Origin: Bacteroidota bacterium
GTDB taxonomy: Bacteria; Bacteroidota; Bacteroidia; Flavobacteriales_F; PHOS-HE28
Direction: 5' to 3'
Assembly: GCA_014584605.1 (NCBI GenBank)
Contig: JACTMO010000066.1
Location: 106,923 to 158,808 of the forward strand
DNA: 51,886 nt
Position 1 is the stretch's first letter, and each line of letters begins with the position of its first letter. The notes below the pieces were generated by a model. It saw only the letters and a program-made list of their open reading frames with translations, was not told the DNA's origin and made no database searches. The position numbers and the translations under genes are program-made. Positions 1-8,386 of this stretch are shown here, piece after piece.

Positions 1-393
1 CAGCTCGGCCACCTTCAGACCCACGATCTCGGCCACGCTGATGGCCTGGCGCTTGCTGAGCTCCACCAGCCTGGGCATGTCGATCAGCTTGGGGCGCACC
101 GCATTGACCATCAGGTACACCTTGCGGTCGGGCTTCACGCCCGCCCCGGCATCGGGGTCCTGGTCCACCACGGCGCCCTTCGGAGCGGCATCCGTGTGCA
201 CCGAGTCCACCACCTCCACGTGCAGGCCCAGCGGACCGGTCCTGGCCTCGGCCTCGGCCACCGTGAGCCCCGCCAGGTCGGGCACCTCCACCACCACGCC
301 ATGCCGGGTGTAGTGGCGCACCCAGGACCAGCCGCCCAGGAGGAGCAGGGCGCTGACGAGCACGGGCAGGAGGAACGGCAGGGCGCGGCGCAT
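1..393 (-). CDS. PASTA-domain membrane-anchored protein (C-terminus cut by window edge)
   Basis: Read on the minus strand from ATG at 393, the frame stays open to base 1, so at least 131 residues are visible and the C-terminus lies outside. Residues 1-11 are short and basic/hydrophobic. They are followed by a membrane segment around residues 7-24 (LLLPVLVSALLLLGGWSW style). A PASTA-like repeat then starts at about residue 34 (VEVPDLAGLTVAEAEA), and a second begins near residue 110 (LIDMPRLVELSKRQA). PASTA domains bind peptidoglycan fragments or beta-lactams, which suits the divergent cell-wall gene ddl next door. A TATCTTCG promoter-like element lies 35 bases upstream. No kinase domain is visible, as is usual for the short Bacteroidota PASTA proteins found beside ddl. 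Family assignment is good; the cellular role is inferred. Confidence 0.8.
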   Translation of the reverse strand, partial: MRRALPFLLPVLVSALLLLGGWSWVRHYTRHGVVVEVPDLAGLTVAEAEARTGPLGLHVEVVDSVHTDAAPKGAVVDQDPDAGAGVKPDRKVYLMVNAVRPKLIDMPRLVELSKRQAISVAEIVGLKVAEL

Positions 394-428
394 CGCGAGG
401 GCGCGGCCGAGAGCCGCGCGGAGCGCGG

Positions 429-436
429 CGAAGATA
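429..436 (-). promoter_or_regulatory. -7 promoter element for the PASTA gene
   Basis: TATCTTCG on the minus strand matches the Bacteroidota -7 consensus TAnnTTTG with one change. It sits 35 bases before the ATG and faces away from the ddl element at 468-475, so the two genes share a compact divergent promoter region. Confidence 0.45.
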
Positions 437-467
437 GCCCTTCAACCCGGGGTGATAAGGCCCCAGC

Positions 468-475
468 TACCTTCG
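468..475 (+). promoter_or_regulatory. -7 promoter element for ddl
   Basis: TACCTTCG ends 6 bases before the ATG of ddl. With the usual spacing to the transcription start, the mRNA would be leaderless or nearly so. No clear TTG -33 box was seen. Confidence 0.5.
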
Positions 476-481
476 TCCGCC

Positions 482-1489
482 ATGGACCCCCGTCCCCCCA
501 TCGCCGTGGTGCGCGGCGGCTATTCCGGCGAATCGGTGATCAGCCACCAGAGCGCGCATCGGATGTTCACGGCCATCGACAGCGCGCGCTTCGATCCTTT
601 CTTCGTCACCATCACCCGCGAGGAATGGACCTGCGAGCGATCGGACGGATCGCCTGTGACCTTCGACCGGGCCGGCTTCCGCCTGGACCGCGGGAACGGG
701 CTCGAACGCTTCGCCGTGGCCCTCATCGCCATCCATGGCCCGCCCGGTGAGGACGGCAAGTTGCAGGGCTATCTGGACATGCTGGGCGTGCCCTACCAGA
801 CCGGCGGTGTGCTGCCCATGGCGCTCAGCTTCAGCAAGTACGGCACCACGGCCCTGCTGCGCCAGCTGGGCTTTCGCGTATCGCCCTCGGTGCTGCTGCA
901 CCGCGACCTGGTGGGCGATCGGCCCGAACTGCCCGCAGGCATCGGCTACCCGTGCTTCGTGAAGCCCGACGAGAGCGGCAGCAGCCTGGGCGTCACCAAG
1001 GTGAAACGGCCTGATGACCTGCCCACCGCTCTGACAACGGCCTTCCGCGAATGCGCGCGCGTGATGGTGGAGGCTGCGGTGAGCGGTCGCGAGCTCACCT
1101 GCGGTGTGATCCGGCTCAACGGCCGTGTGAAGGCGCTGCCCGTGTGCGAGATCCGCACCCCGCGCGAGTTCTTCGACTACGAGGCCAAGTACCACGCCAC
1201 CGACACCGAGGAGCTGGTGCCCGCCCCGCTGAGCCCGGCGGTGACGGCCCTGGTGCAGCAGCGTTCGGCGGCCATCTATTCGGCGCTCGACCTGCGCGGC
1301 ATGGTGCGGGTGGACCACTTCTGGGGCGGCGGCGAAGAAGCCGTGCCGGACCACCTGGTCACCATCGAGGTGAACACCACGCCCGGTTTCAGCCAGGCGA
1401 GCATCTACCCCAAGATGCTGGAAGTGGACGGCATGGGCGTGCCCGCTGCGGTGAACGGCCTGCTGGACGAGTGCCTCAGCCGGCGGTAG
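482..1489 (+). CDS. ddl: D-alanine--D-alanine ligase
   Basis: 335-residue ATP-grasp enzyme that joins two D-alanines for the peptidoglycan stem peptide in the cytoplasm. The N-terminus has VVRGGYSGESVIS, which matches the Ddl N-terminal glycine-rich/serine motif. HGPPGEDGKLQGYLDM, VKPDESGSSLGV and EVNTTPGFSQAS..PK then occur in family order. The start at 482 is preferred over an in-frame GTG at 452 because a promoter element lies between them and the Ddl fold begins here. Length is close to the usual 300-370. The stop overlaps the convergent rdgB stop by 14 bases. The family's PYTG motif reads PYQTGGV here, a small variation. Confidence 0.95.
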   Translation: MDPRPPIAVVRGGYSGESVISHQSAHRMFTAIDSARFDPFFVTITREEWTCERSDGSPVTFDRAGFRLDRGNGLERFAVALIAIHGPPGEDGKLQGYLDMLGVPYQTGGVLPMALSFSKYGTTALLRQLGFRVSPSVLLHRDLVGDRPELPAGIGYPCFVKPDESGSSLGVTKVKRPDDLPTALTTAFRECARVMVEAAVSGRELTCGVIRLNGRVKALPVCEIRTPREFFDYEAKYHATDTEELVPAPLSPAVTALVQQRSAAIYSALDLRGMVRVDHFWGGGEEAVPDHLVTIEVNTTPGFSQASIYPKMLEVDGMGVPAAVNGLLDECLSRR

Positions 1490-2060
1490 CGGCGCGCAGG
1501 TGCAGGAGCAGGGCCGCGGTGGCCCGTGCGCGATGGCTGATGCGGTTCTTCTCGGCCGCGCTCATCTCGGCGAAGCTGCGGTCCTCCCCTTCCGGCGCGA
1601 ACAGCGGGTCGTAGCCGAAGCCGCCCGTGCCGCGGGGCGCCGTGAGGATGCGGCCCTCCGCCACCCCTTGGAACAGGTGTTCCCGACCGTCCGCCACCAG
1701 GGCGATCACCGTGCGGAAACGCGCCGTGCGGTCGCTGCGGCCCTCCATGGCCCTGAGCAGCTTGCGCATGTTGGCCTGCGGATCGCGGCCCTCCCCGGCG
1801 TAGCGGGCGCTGTGCACGCCCGGTGCACCGCCCAGGGCATCCACCTCCAGGCCCGTGTCGTCCGCGATGCAGGGCAGCCCGCAGCGATCATACACCCAGC
1901 GCGCCTTCTGCACGGCGTTGGCCTCCAACGTATCGCCGGTCTCCGGCAGCTCGTGGGCCACCCCCACCTGGTCGGGGCCGAGCACCCGGTACGCGGCGGG
2001 AAGCAGGGCCGCAAGCTCGGCCAGCTTGCCTGGGTTGCGCGTGCAGAGCACGAGGTCCAT
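1476..2060 (-). CDS. rdgB: RdgB/HAM1-type non-canonical purine NTP pyrophosphatase
   Basis: 194 residues. The family hydrolyses dITP, XTP and related deaminated nucleotides to monophosphates, keeping them out of DNA and RNA. Visible motifs in order are CTRNPGKLAEL at the N-terminus (substrate-binding TxNxxKxxE), EANAVQKAR, ADDTGLEVDALGGAPG, GTGGFGYDPLF and AAEKNRISHRA near the C-terminus. The ATG at 2060 is chosen over the in-frame ATG at 2075 because the family begins with MxLVLxTxN and because a promoter-like CATCTTCG at 2065-2072 would exclude the upstream codon from the transcript. It is convergent with ddl and divergent from the flippase gene. Confidence 0.95.
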   Translation of the reverse strand: MDLVLCTRNPGKLAELAALLPAAYRVLGPDQVGVAHELPETGDTLEANAVQKARWVYDRCGLPCIADDTGLEVDALGGAPGVHSARYAGEGRDPQANMRKLLRAMEGRSDRTARFRTVIALVADGREHLFQGVAEGRILTAPRGTGGFGYDPLFAPEGEDRSFAEMSAAEKNRISHRARATAALLLHLRAATAG

Positions 2061-2103
2061 GCCGCGAAGATGCACATCGCCGGAACGGGCCCCTCGGCCC
2101 GGT

Positions 2104-2111
2104 TACCTTTG
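2104..2111 (+). promoter_or_regulatory. -7 promoter element for the first flippase gene
   Basis: TACCTTTG is a perfect TAnnTTTG match. It lies 19 bases before the GTG start at 2131 and is divergent from the rdgB element at 2065-2072. Confidence 0.5.
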
Positions 2112-2130
2112 GCCGCTCCATTTCTCCGCA

Positions 2131-3540
2131 GTGCCCTTCCGCCGCGCCGTCGATCAGCTCCGCCAGGACCTGCGCCGCATCCGCACCGAGGGCAGCTTCG
2201 CACGCCACTCCTTCCAGGTGTTCTCCGGCAACGCGCTGGCCATGGCCAGCCAGCTGGTGCTCACGCCGTTGCTGGGCCGCATCTACGGCCCCGAGGCCTA
2301 CGGCGTGTACGGCATCTTCATGGCGCTGATGATGAACCTGTGCTTCGTGGCGGAGATGGGGCTGTCCGTGGCCTATGTGCTGCCGCGCGACGAGGAGACC
2401 TTCCGCGATCTGTTCCGGATCAACCTCACCACCACCCTGGCCATCTGCGTGTTGACGGCGGTGGCGGCCCTCTTCGCCGAGCACTTCTACGCCCTGGCAC
2501 CGAGCTGGAGCGCGCTGGGCGGCTGGGTGCATTTCGTGGGCCCGGCGGCGCTGCTCTACGCGCTCAGCGTTTATTTCACCCAGTGGCTCACCCGCGCCAA
2601 GCTCTTCAAGGTGAGCGCCTTCACCGGGGCCACGCTGGACCTGACCACGCGCCTGGTGAACCTGTTCTACGGCCTGTTGAGCAGCACCCGTTCCCTGGGC
2701 CTCATCCTGGGCGATGCCGTGGTGCGCACGGCCATCATCCCCGTGTATGTGCGGCCGCTGATGAAGCACGGCATGCGCGAGGTGTTCACCAACTGGAACT
2801 GGGGCCGCATGCGCGCCACCCTGCGCGAGTACCGCCGCTATCCGCTGATGGTCTTCCCCGAACGATGGGTGGCCAGCCTGGGCCTGCAGCTTCCGGTGTT
2901 CGCCCTCAGCGGCGACCTGGCCGCCGTGGGGCACTTCTCGCTGGGGGCCAGCCTGCTGTTGATCCCCCTGCGCCTGTTCGGGTTCTCCTTCAGCACGGTG
3001 TACATGCAAAAGGCCTCCGAACTGCGCGACCAGGCCATGGACCTGCAGCGCATCACCCTCGGCCTGTACAAGCGGCTTTACGGCGTGGGGATCCTGCCGT
3101 TCCTGCTGCTCACCTTCTTCGCCGACCGGGCCTTCGAGCTGCTGTTCGGCGGGCCATGGCGCGATGCGGGGGTGTTCACCGCCTACATGGGCGGCTTCTT
3201 CTTCTTCCGGTTGTTGTGCGATCCCATGGTGTCGCTGTTCAACGTGCAGCGCCGCGAGCATGTGAACCTGGTGTTCCAGGTGGCGCTCACCGTGGCCCGT
3301 GTGGCGGCCATGGCCCTGGCCGCCGCCCTGGGGATGGGCTCCGGCGGCATCATGCTGGGCTACGCCCTGGTGAGCATGGTCGGTTACATGCTGCTGTCCA
3401 CCCACATGCTGTCGTCGGTGGGGCTGGCCGGCGCGCGCACCACGGCCCAGTTCACCCTGCTGCTGGCCGCCGCGGCCGCCGTGATGGCCGCCGTGCGCTA
3501 TGCGGTGTTCGGCAACTGGTTCCCGATCTACGGCGGCTGA
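2131..3540 (+). CDS. Polysaccharide flippase (Wzx/MATE-like, MOP superfamily)
   Basis: 469 residues with about twelve hydrophobic helices. It should move lipid-linked glycan units across the inner membrane. The N-terminal block (FQVFSGNALAMASQLVLTPL followed by GRIYGPEAYGVYGIF) is the standard start of the polysaccharide-synthesis flippase family: a basic amphipathic lead, then TM1, then a conserved YGxYG loop. GTG at 2131 is taken as the start because it is the only good codon between the TACCTTTG promoter element and TM1. It heads a plus-strand run of methyltransferase and glycosyltransferase genes. The glycan substrate cannot be read from sequence. Confidence 0.88.
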   Translation: MPFRRAVDQLRQDLRRIRTEGSFARHSFQVFSGNALAMASQLVLTPLLGRIYGPEAYGVYGIFMALMMNLCFVAEMGLSVAYVLPRDEETFRDLFRINLTTTLAICVLTAVAALFAEHFYALAPSWSALGGWVHFVGPAALLYALSVYFTQWLTRAKLFKVSAFTGATLDLTTRLVNLFYGLLSSTRSLGLILGDAVVRTAIIPVYVRPLMKHGMREVFTNWNWGRMRATLREYRRYPLMVFPERWVASLGLQLPVFALSGDLAAVGHFSLGASLLLIPLRLFGFSFSTVYMQKASELRDQAMDLQRITLGLYKRLYGVGILPFLLLTFFADRAFELLFGGPWRDAGVFTAYMGGFFFFRLLCDPMVSLFNVQRREHVNLVFQVALTVARVAAMALAAALGMGSGGIMLGYALVSMVGYMLLSTHMLSSVGLAGARTTAQFTLLLAAAAAVMAAVRYAVFGNWFPIYGG

Positions 3541-3560
3541 AGCCCACGGCAGGCCTTGGA

Positions 3561-3568
3561 TATCTTTG
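3561..3568 (+). promoter_or_regulatory. -7 promoter element for the methyltransferase at 3574
   Basis: TATCTTTG, a perfect consensus match, lies 5 bases before the ATG, which predicts a leaderless transcript. It sits in the 33-base gap after the flippase stop, so the glycosyltransferase genes may have a promoter of their own. Confidence 0.5.
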
Positions 3569-3573
3569 GCCGC

Positions 3574-4365
3574 ATGGGTCGATTCAACCCGGAGGAGTAC
3601 TGGAATACCCGTTTACGCACGAGCACCGGGCTCACCGGCGTGGGCTATCTGGATCTTGGGGAACCCTTCAACCGCTGGATGTACCGCGTACGGCGGAAGG
3701 TCTTCCATCGCGTGGCCCGCACCCACCTGCCCTCCGCCCAGGGCATCCACGCCTTGGACATCGGCTCCGGCACCGGGCAATACCTGGAGGCCTGGCGCGA
3801 CCTGGGCGCCACGCGCATCGTGGGCAGCGACATCACGGCCACGGCCGTGGAGCGCCTTTCCGGGACCATGCCGGATGTGCAGGTACTGCGCATGGACGTG
3901 AGCGACCGGGCCGCGATCCCCGACGAGCGGTTCGACGCCGTCAGCTGCATGGACGTGCTCTTCCATGTGGTCGAGGACGCGAAACTGGAACAGGCCCTGG
4001 TCAACCTTCGCCTGCTGTTGAAGCCGGACGGCGTCCTTTTCCTCTCGGACATCTTCGTGCACGGCCGCGACCACAAGCAGGAGCACTTCACCACCCGCTC
4101 GCTGGCCACTTACACGGCCGCGCTGGAACGCAACGGTCTACGCGTGGTGCGTCGGTATCCCATGTTCCACCTCCTGAACCGGCCGCTGGACTCGGACTCT
4201 CCCTTCCTGCACCGCTGGTGGGGCCTGGTGATGCGCGTGTGCAAGTGGCACCCCGCGCTCGGTGGTGCGCTGGCCGCCGTGGTCTATCCGCTGGAGCTCC
4301 TGCTGGTGCGCCTGCGCCGCGAAGGCGTGTCGGCCGAGATCATGGTGTGCGTGCCGCAACCCTGA
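3574..4365 (+). CDS. SAM-dependent class I methyltransferase
   Basis: 263 residues. The SAM-binding glycine-rich motif I (ALDIGSGTGQYLEAW) is at about residues 64-78. An acidic motif II follows (IVGSDITATAVERL), and a DVLFHVVED segment is typical of Methyltransf_11/25. ATG at 3574 directly follows a promoter element; an in-frame TTG at 3556 lies inside that element and is rejected. The next gene starts 6 bases after the stop. Its place between a flippase and glycosyltransferases suggests it methylates a sugar or lipid-linked glycan, but the substrate is unknown. The C-terminal third (LLVRLRREGVSAE) may be a membrane-proximal amphipathic stretch. Confidence 0.85.
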   Translation: MGRFNPEEYWNTRLRTSTGLTGVGYLDLGEPFNRWMYRVRRKVFHRVARTHLPSAQGIHALDIGSGTGQYLEAWRDLGATRIVGSDITATAVERLSGTMPDVQVLRMDVSDRAAIPDERFDAVSCMDVLFHVVEDAKLEQALVNLRLLLKPDGVLFLSDIFVHGRDHKQEHFTTRSLATYTAALERNGLRVVRRYPMFHLLNRPLDSDSPFLHRWWGLVMRVCKWHPALGGALAAVVYPLELLLVRLRREGVSAEIMVCVPQP

Positions 4366-4371
4366 GCCCGT

Positions 4372-5523
4372 ATGCACATCCTGCACATCACGGGCTGGTA
4401 TCCCAACCACCTGAAGCCCTTCGAGACGCCTTTCATCGAGCGGCATGTGCGGGCGCTGGACCCCTTGTGCACCAACACGGTGTGGCACATCGATGTCCGT
4501 CGGGGCGCACGCTGGTCCCTGCACCGGCGCAGCCTGCGGGCCGACCGTACGTTGGTGCTCACCACCCCGCTGCGCCGGTGGCTGCTGATGGAAGGACTGG
4601 CCACCGCGCTCGTGCTCTGGGCCTGGTTCACGCGTGCCCGGGGCATGCGTTGCGACGTGATCAACTTCCACATCCCCTACCCGAACTGCGCCCGTTTGGG
4701 CCTGCTGCGCCGCCTGATGCGGCGGCCCATGGTGATCACCGAGCACTGGAGCATCTACCGGCTCGGCTTCAAGTCGGGGGCCCGGGGCCTGGACCGCATC
4801 CGCCGGATCTTCCACCAGGGCGTGCCCCTGATCGTGGTCTCGCGTGCCCTGGCGGACGACATCCTGGGTTTCGCCGGCCCGCCGCATCCGCCCGTGCACC
4901 TGGTGGCCAATGCCGTGGACACAGCGCTGTTCAGCCCGGACGGCGGCGCACGGGAACCCGGGCGCTTCTTCGCCATCGCCACCTGGCGCTACCCCAAACG
5001 TCCGGTGCTGCTGGTGGAGGCCATCGCCCTGCTGCGCGCCCGGGGCCGGGATGCCCGCCTGCGCATCGCGGGTGCCGGTGACGAGATGCCCGCCATCCGG
5101 GAGGCGATCGCGCGCTGCGGGATGCAGGGCCATGTGACCCTCATCGGCCAGGCCGCACCCGAGGCCGCCGCACAGGAGATGCGCCGGGCCCACGCGCTGC
5201 TGCACGCCAGCGACTACGAGACCTTCTCGGCCGTCTGCGCCGAAGCCCTCTGCTGCGGCACGCCCGTGGTGGCCTCGCACGTGGGCGGCATCCGCGAGTA
5301 CCTTACCCCCGTGCTGGGAACACCCGTGGCGGAGAACAGCGCCGAGGCCTGGGCCGAGGCGCTGGACCGCGACTGGGACCGGCTGCTGGCGCTGGAGGCC
5401 GATGCCCTGGCCCGCGCCATGCGCCCCCTGGTGGATGCACGGTCGGTGGCCGAACGCTATATGGCCGTGCTGCGGTCGACCTGCGGCACCAGCCCCGAAG
5501 GACCCACGCGCGCACGGCCATGA
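4372..5523 (+). CDS. GT4-type glycosyltransferase
   Basis: 383 residues, GT-B fold. The N-terminal acceptor domain opens with MHILHITGWYPNHLKPFETP, the usual glycine/proline-rich first strand of GT4 enzymes. The C-terminal donor domain carries ALLHASDYETFSAVCAEAL followed by CCGTPVVASHVGG, the E-x7-E retaining motif and its downstream loop. It should transfer a nucleotide-activated sugar to a lipid-linked acceptor at the inner face of the inner membrane. It overlaps the next gene by ATGA, indicating translational coupling. Donor and acceptor specificity are not predictable here. Confidence 0.9.
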   Translation: MHILHITGWYPNHLKPFETPFIERHVRALDPLCTNTVWHIDVRRGARWSLHRRSLRADRTLVLTTPLRRWLLMEGLATALVLWAWFTRARGMRCDVINFHIPYPNCARLGLLRRLMRRPMVITEHWSIYRLGFKSGARGLDRIRRIFHQGVPLIVVSRALADDILGFAGPPHPPVHLVANAVDTALFSPDGGAREPGRFFAIATWRYPKRPVLLVEAIALLRARGRDARLRIAGAGDEMPAIREAIARCGMQGHVTLIGQAAPEAAAQEMRRAHALLHASDYETFSAVCAEALCCGTPVVASHVGGIREYLTPVLGTPVAENSAEAWAEALDRDWDRLLALEADALARAMRPLVDARSVAERYMAVLRSTCGTSPEGPTRARP

Positions 5524-6848
5524 AGGTCCTGTTCATCACCCACCAGTTCCCGCCGCTCAACATCGGCGGTTCGCACCGGCCCTTCAAGCTCGTCAAGCAC
5601 CTGCACCGCTCCGGCATCGACCCCGTGGTGATCACCCCGCAGGCGACGAGCCATCGCGGCGCCTCGCTGGACAAGGTCGTGTCCGGGCTGGACGAAGGCA
5701 CGGTGATCCTTCGCACCCCGGTGGACCCGCCCACCTGGATGGACCGGGTGCGCGGGTCCTATTACCTGAACACGCTCGATCCGGAAGGGCGCCGCTGGCG
5801 CAGACACCTGCTGGCCGCTGCGGACCAGGCCGCACGCGATCACGACCTGAAGGCCGTGATCATCTCCATACCCCCGTTCAGCACCGGGGCGCTCGGGGTG
5901 GAAGTGGCGCGCCGCCTCAAGCTGCCCCTGCTGGTGGACCTGCGGGATGCGTGGAGCCTCTGGCTGATCACCCCCTACGTGAGCCGCCTGCACTTCCTCT
6001 GGCGCAAAGCGCACGAGCGGCGTGTATTGAGGGCGGCGGACGCCATCACCGTCACCTCCCCGCAGACCATCGCCGACCTGCAGGCCCTTCACCCCATGGT
6101 GCCGGCCGATCGCTTCCATCTGGTGATCAACGGCTACGACCAGCCCCCGCCGGTGGTGCCGGACGGGATCCAGCTGCCGCCCGCCACACCGCAGCGACCG
6201 TTCACCATCGGCTATGTCGGCAGCTTCTACTACACTCCCTATCAGCGCGATCTGATGTTCAAGCCTTGGTGGCGCAAGAAGCCGTGGCAGTGGCCGCAGT
6301 ACGCCCCACGACGGGAGGACTGGCGCTATCGGTCGCCCTGGGCCTTCTTCACCGCTCTGCAGGAACTGCGGAGGCGCCGACCGGACCTCTACGACCTCCT
6401 CCACGTCGAGTTCGTCGGCGACGTGCCGGGCTGGCTCACCGACATGGTGAAGGAGCACGGCCTGGAAGGCAAGGTGAAGCTGCACGGGCGCGTGGACCAC
6501 GCCGCCTCGATCCGCTTCCAGGCCGCATGCGATGCGCTGCTCATCACCTCCTCCAAGGTGGTGGGGGGGCGCGACTACAGCATTGCGGGCAAGACCTTCG
6601 AGTACATCGCCCAGGTGAAGCCGATGCTGGCCTTCGTGTGCGAAGGGGCCCAGCGCGACCTGCTGGAACGCACCGGGATGGCCATCCCCTGCCCGCCGGA
6701 CGAACCCGCCGCCGCGGCCGAACGCCTGATCGAACTGCTGGAGGGCCGGTGCGTGCTGCGGCCCGATGCGGCGTACATCCGGAGCCTGCACATCGAACCC
6801 CTCACCGACCGGTTCGCACGCATCGTTCGGTCCATCGCGAAACCCTGA
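5520..6848 (+). CDS. GT4-like glycosyltransferase
   Basis: 442 residues, beginning MKVLFITHQFPPLNIGGSHR, a typical GT-B N-terminus. The middle contains ADAITVTSPQTIADL and VINGYDQPP, where the domain linker is found in GT4 enzymes. The C-terminal half has FVGDVPGWLTDMV and GKTFEYIAQVKPMLAF, the donor-binding region that replaces the classical E-x7-E. A tryptophan-rich insertion (KPWWRKKPWQWPQY) near residues 248-262 is unusual. It is coupled by ATGA overlaps to both neighbours. It resembles the glycosyltransferase at 30020-31324 in overall layout (YWPP/FPP...GG start, GK.FEY.A motif), so the two may belong to one subfamily. Confidence 0.88.
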   Translation: MKVLFITHQFPPLNIGGSHRPFKLVKHLHRSGIDPVVITPQATSHRGASLDKVVSGLDEGTVILRTPVDPPTWMDRVRGSYYLNTLDPEGRRWRRHLLAAADQAARDHDLKAVIISIPPFSTGALGVEVARRLKLPLLVDLRDAWSLWLITPYVSRLHFLWRKAHERRVLRAADAITVTSPQTIADLQALHPMVPADRFHLVINGYDQPPPVVPDGIQLPPATPQRPFTIGYVGSFYYTPYQRDLMFKPWWRKKPWQWPQYAPRREDWRYRSPWAFFTALQELRRRRPDLYDLLHVEFVGDVPGWLTDMVKEHGLEGKVKLHGRVDHAASIRFQAACDALLITSSKVVGGRDYSIAGKTFEYIAQVKPMLAFVCEGAQRDLLERTGMAIPCPPDEPAAAAERLIELLEGRCVLRPDAAYIRSLHIEPLTDRFARIVRSIAKP

Positions 6849-7663
6849 TGGAAGGCCCGGCTCCGCTCGTCAGCATCGTGATGCCCGCGTACAATGCGGA
6901 ACGTTACATCGGCGAGGCCGTGCGGTCGGTGCTGGACCAAACGCTCGCCGACTGGGAGCTGCTGATCGTGAACGACGGCAGCACCGACGGTACGGGGGCG
7001 TTGATCGACGCCCTCCGCGATCCACGGATCACCGTGCACCACAAGGCGAACGGCGGTATCGGGAGCGCACGGAACAGGGCGCTCGAACGGGCCCGCGGCA
7101 CCTTCCTCTGCTTCCTGGACGCGGACGATGTGCTGCCGCCGAAAAGCCTGGAGGCGCGTGTGGCCGTGTTCCGCAACGACCCGGGGCTTGGCATGGTGGA
7201 CGGCGTGGTGCGGGTGATGGACGCCGGTCTGGAGCGCGAGCTGCGCGTGTACACCCCACAGGTCACGGACAACACCTTCCACGAGCTGGTCACCTTCAGC
7301 GGCCGCTGCTTCATGGGCCCCAGCTGGATGCTGCGCTGGGATGTGGACCGTACGCTCCGGTTCGAGGAGGGGATCACCCACGCCGAGGACCTGTTCTTCT
7401 TCATGTGCTTCGGCAGGGGCCGGCGCTTCGGCGTCACCCCGGAACACATCCTGTCCTACCGCCGCACCGGGTCCAGTTCCATGAACACCAACCTTGCAGG
7501 CATGGAACGTTCGATGATCTGGATCGGCCGGGAGCTGCGACGGCACCGGATGATCACAGGGGCCGAAGCGCTCACCTATGCGCTGAAGCGCCGGCGGATG
7601 ATGGCGGGCGCCTTCTGGCAACGCGGGCAGGTCCTGCACGCGTTGCGGGCCCTGCTGCGCTGA
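6848..7663 (+). CDS. GT2-family glycosyltransferase
   Basis: 271 residues, GT-A fold. VSIVMPAYNAERYIGEAV at residues 8-25 and LLIVNDGSTDGT form the nucleotide-binding start of the GT2 family. FLDADDVLPP supplies the DxD-type metal-binding motif. HAEDLFFFM around residues 178-186 corresponds to the ED catalytic-base region. It lacks C-terminal membrane spans, so it probably works as a soluble, inverting enzyme at the inner membrane. Its ATG overlaps the previous stop. It is the last plus-strand gene of this run; the next gene is convergent with 6 bases between. Confidence 0.92.
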   Translation: MEGPAPLVSIVMPAYNAERYIGEAVRSVLDQTLADWELLIVNDGSTDGTGALIDALRDPRITVHHKANGGIGSARNRALERARGTFLCFLDADDVLPPKSLEARVAVFRNDPGLGMVDGVVRVMDAGLERELRVYTPQVTDNTFHELVTFSGRCFMGPSWMLRWDVDRTLRFEEGITHAEDLFFFMCFGRGRRFGVTPEHILSYRRTGSSSMNTNLAGMERSMIWIGRELRRHRMITGAEALTYALKRRRMMAGAFWQRGQVLHALRALLR

Positions 7664-7669
7664 ACGCGC

Positions 7670-8344
7670 TCACTTCACGGCTTCCACGTACAGCGATTCG
7701 CGGCTGCGCACCTCGGTGTCATTGATCAGCCTGGCATCGGGACCCTGCCGGTAGGCCATGCGCTCCACCTGCTTGAACCCGCAGCGCTCCAACAGAAGCT
7801 TCAGGGTCTCCAGGTCGTAGATGAACTGATGGCCGTGGTTGCGGAACACGCCGTTGATGCACTGCATCATGGTATCGTACCCGTCCTCGTGCGGCATGCG
7901 CCGCATTCCTCCGTTCCGGCGGTCCTTGTAGATGTCGATGAGCATCTCCCCGTCGGGGACCACGATGCGCACCCTTCCGCCCGGCCGCAAGAGGCGGTGG
8001 AACTCGCGCAGGTTGCGGGCGCAGGCCTCCAGGGGGATGTGCTCCAGGCAGTGCTCGGTGAAGATGCCGTCGAACCGTCCGTCGGGGAAGGGGTAGTTGC
8101 GCCGCACGATGTTCCAGCACACGTCGATGCCGGGGTTCCAGATGTAATCCAGGTTGACGAAATCGTCGTGGGTGTTGGGGCCGCAGCCCACGTCGAGGTA
8201 GCGCTTGGAAGCGGGCACACGGCCGACCTGCCAGCGGGCGTTGCGGATCAACGCCGAGATGGTGAGCTGCACCTTGTACCTGTCGATGAGCCTGCGGCGG
8301 GCGGTGGCCATGCGGAGGGGTTTCGTTGCACGCCTGAGGGTCAC
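7670..8344 (-). CDS. SAM-dependent methyltransferase (Methyltransf_11-like)
   Basis: 224 residues. Motif I reads KRYLDVGCGPNTHDDFVNLD, with the acidic end of motif II in NLDY. TEHCLEHIPLE and RLLRPGGRVRIVVPDGE are the later conserved blocks. This layout (VGCGxNxxxGFVNLD-like) is common in methyltransferases of surface-glycan clusters. GTG at 8344 is taken as the start; it sits 16 bases after a TATCTTTG element at 8361-8368. A start at an internal ATG 33 bases on is also possible. It is transcribed away from the glycosyltransferase at 8387, or may be co-transcribed with it, since both are on the minus strand 42 bases apart. Confidence 0.83.
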   Translation of the reverse strand: MTLRRATKPLRMATARRRLIDRYKVQLTISALIRNARWQVGRVPASKRYLDVGCGPNTHDDFVNLDYIWNPGIDVCWNIVRRNYPFPDGRFDGIFTEHCLEHIPLEACARNLREFHRLLRPGGRVRIVVPDGEMLIDIYKDRRNGGMRRMPHEDGYDTMMQCINGVFRNHGHQFIYDLETLKLLLERCGFKQVERMAYRQGPDARLINDTEVRSRESLYVEAVK

Positions 8345-8360
8345 CTGGCGGCACGGCGGC

Positions 8361-8368
8361 CAAAGATA
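8361..8368 (-). promoter_or_regulatory. -7 promoter element for the methyltransferase at 8344
   Basis: TATCTTTG on the minus strand, perfect consensus, in the 42-base gap between the two minus-strand genes and 16 bases before the GTG start. Confidence 0.45.
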
Positions 8369-8386
8369 GGCGCCTCCTCCAGCGCG

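Noticed and set aside
1500..5081. A plus-strand open frame of nearly 1,200 codons
   Set aside because: It runs antisense to rdgB and out of frame through the flippase and methyltransferase genes. The composition is arginine/alanine/proline/glycine-rich without any domain, as expected of chance frames in high-GC DNA.
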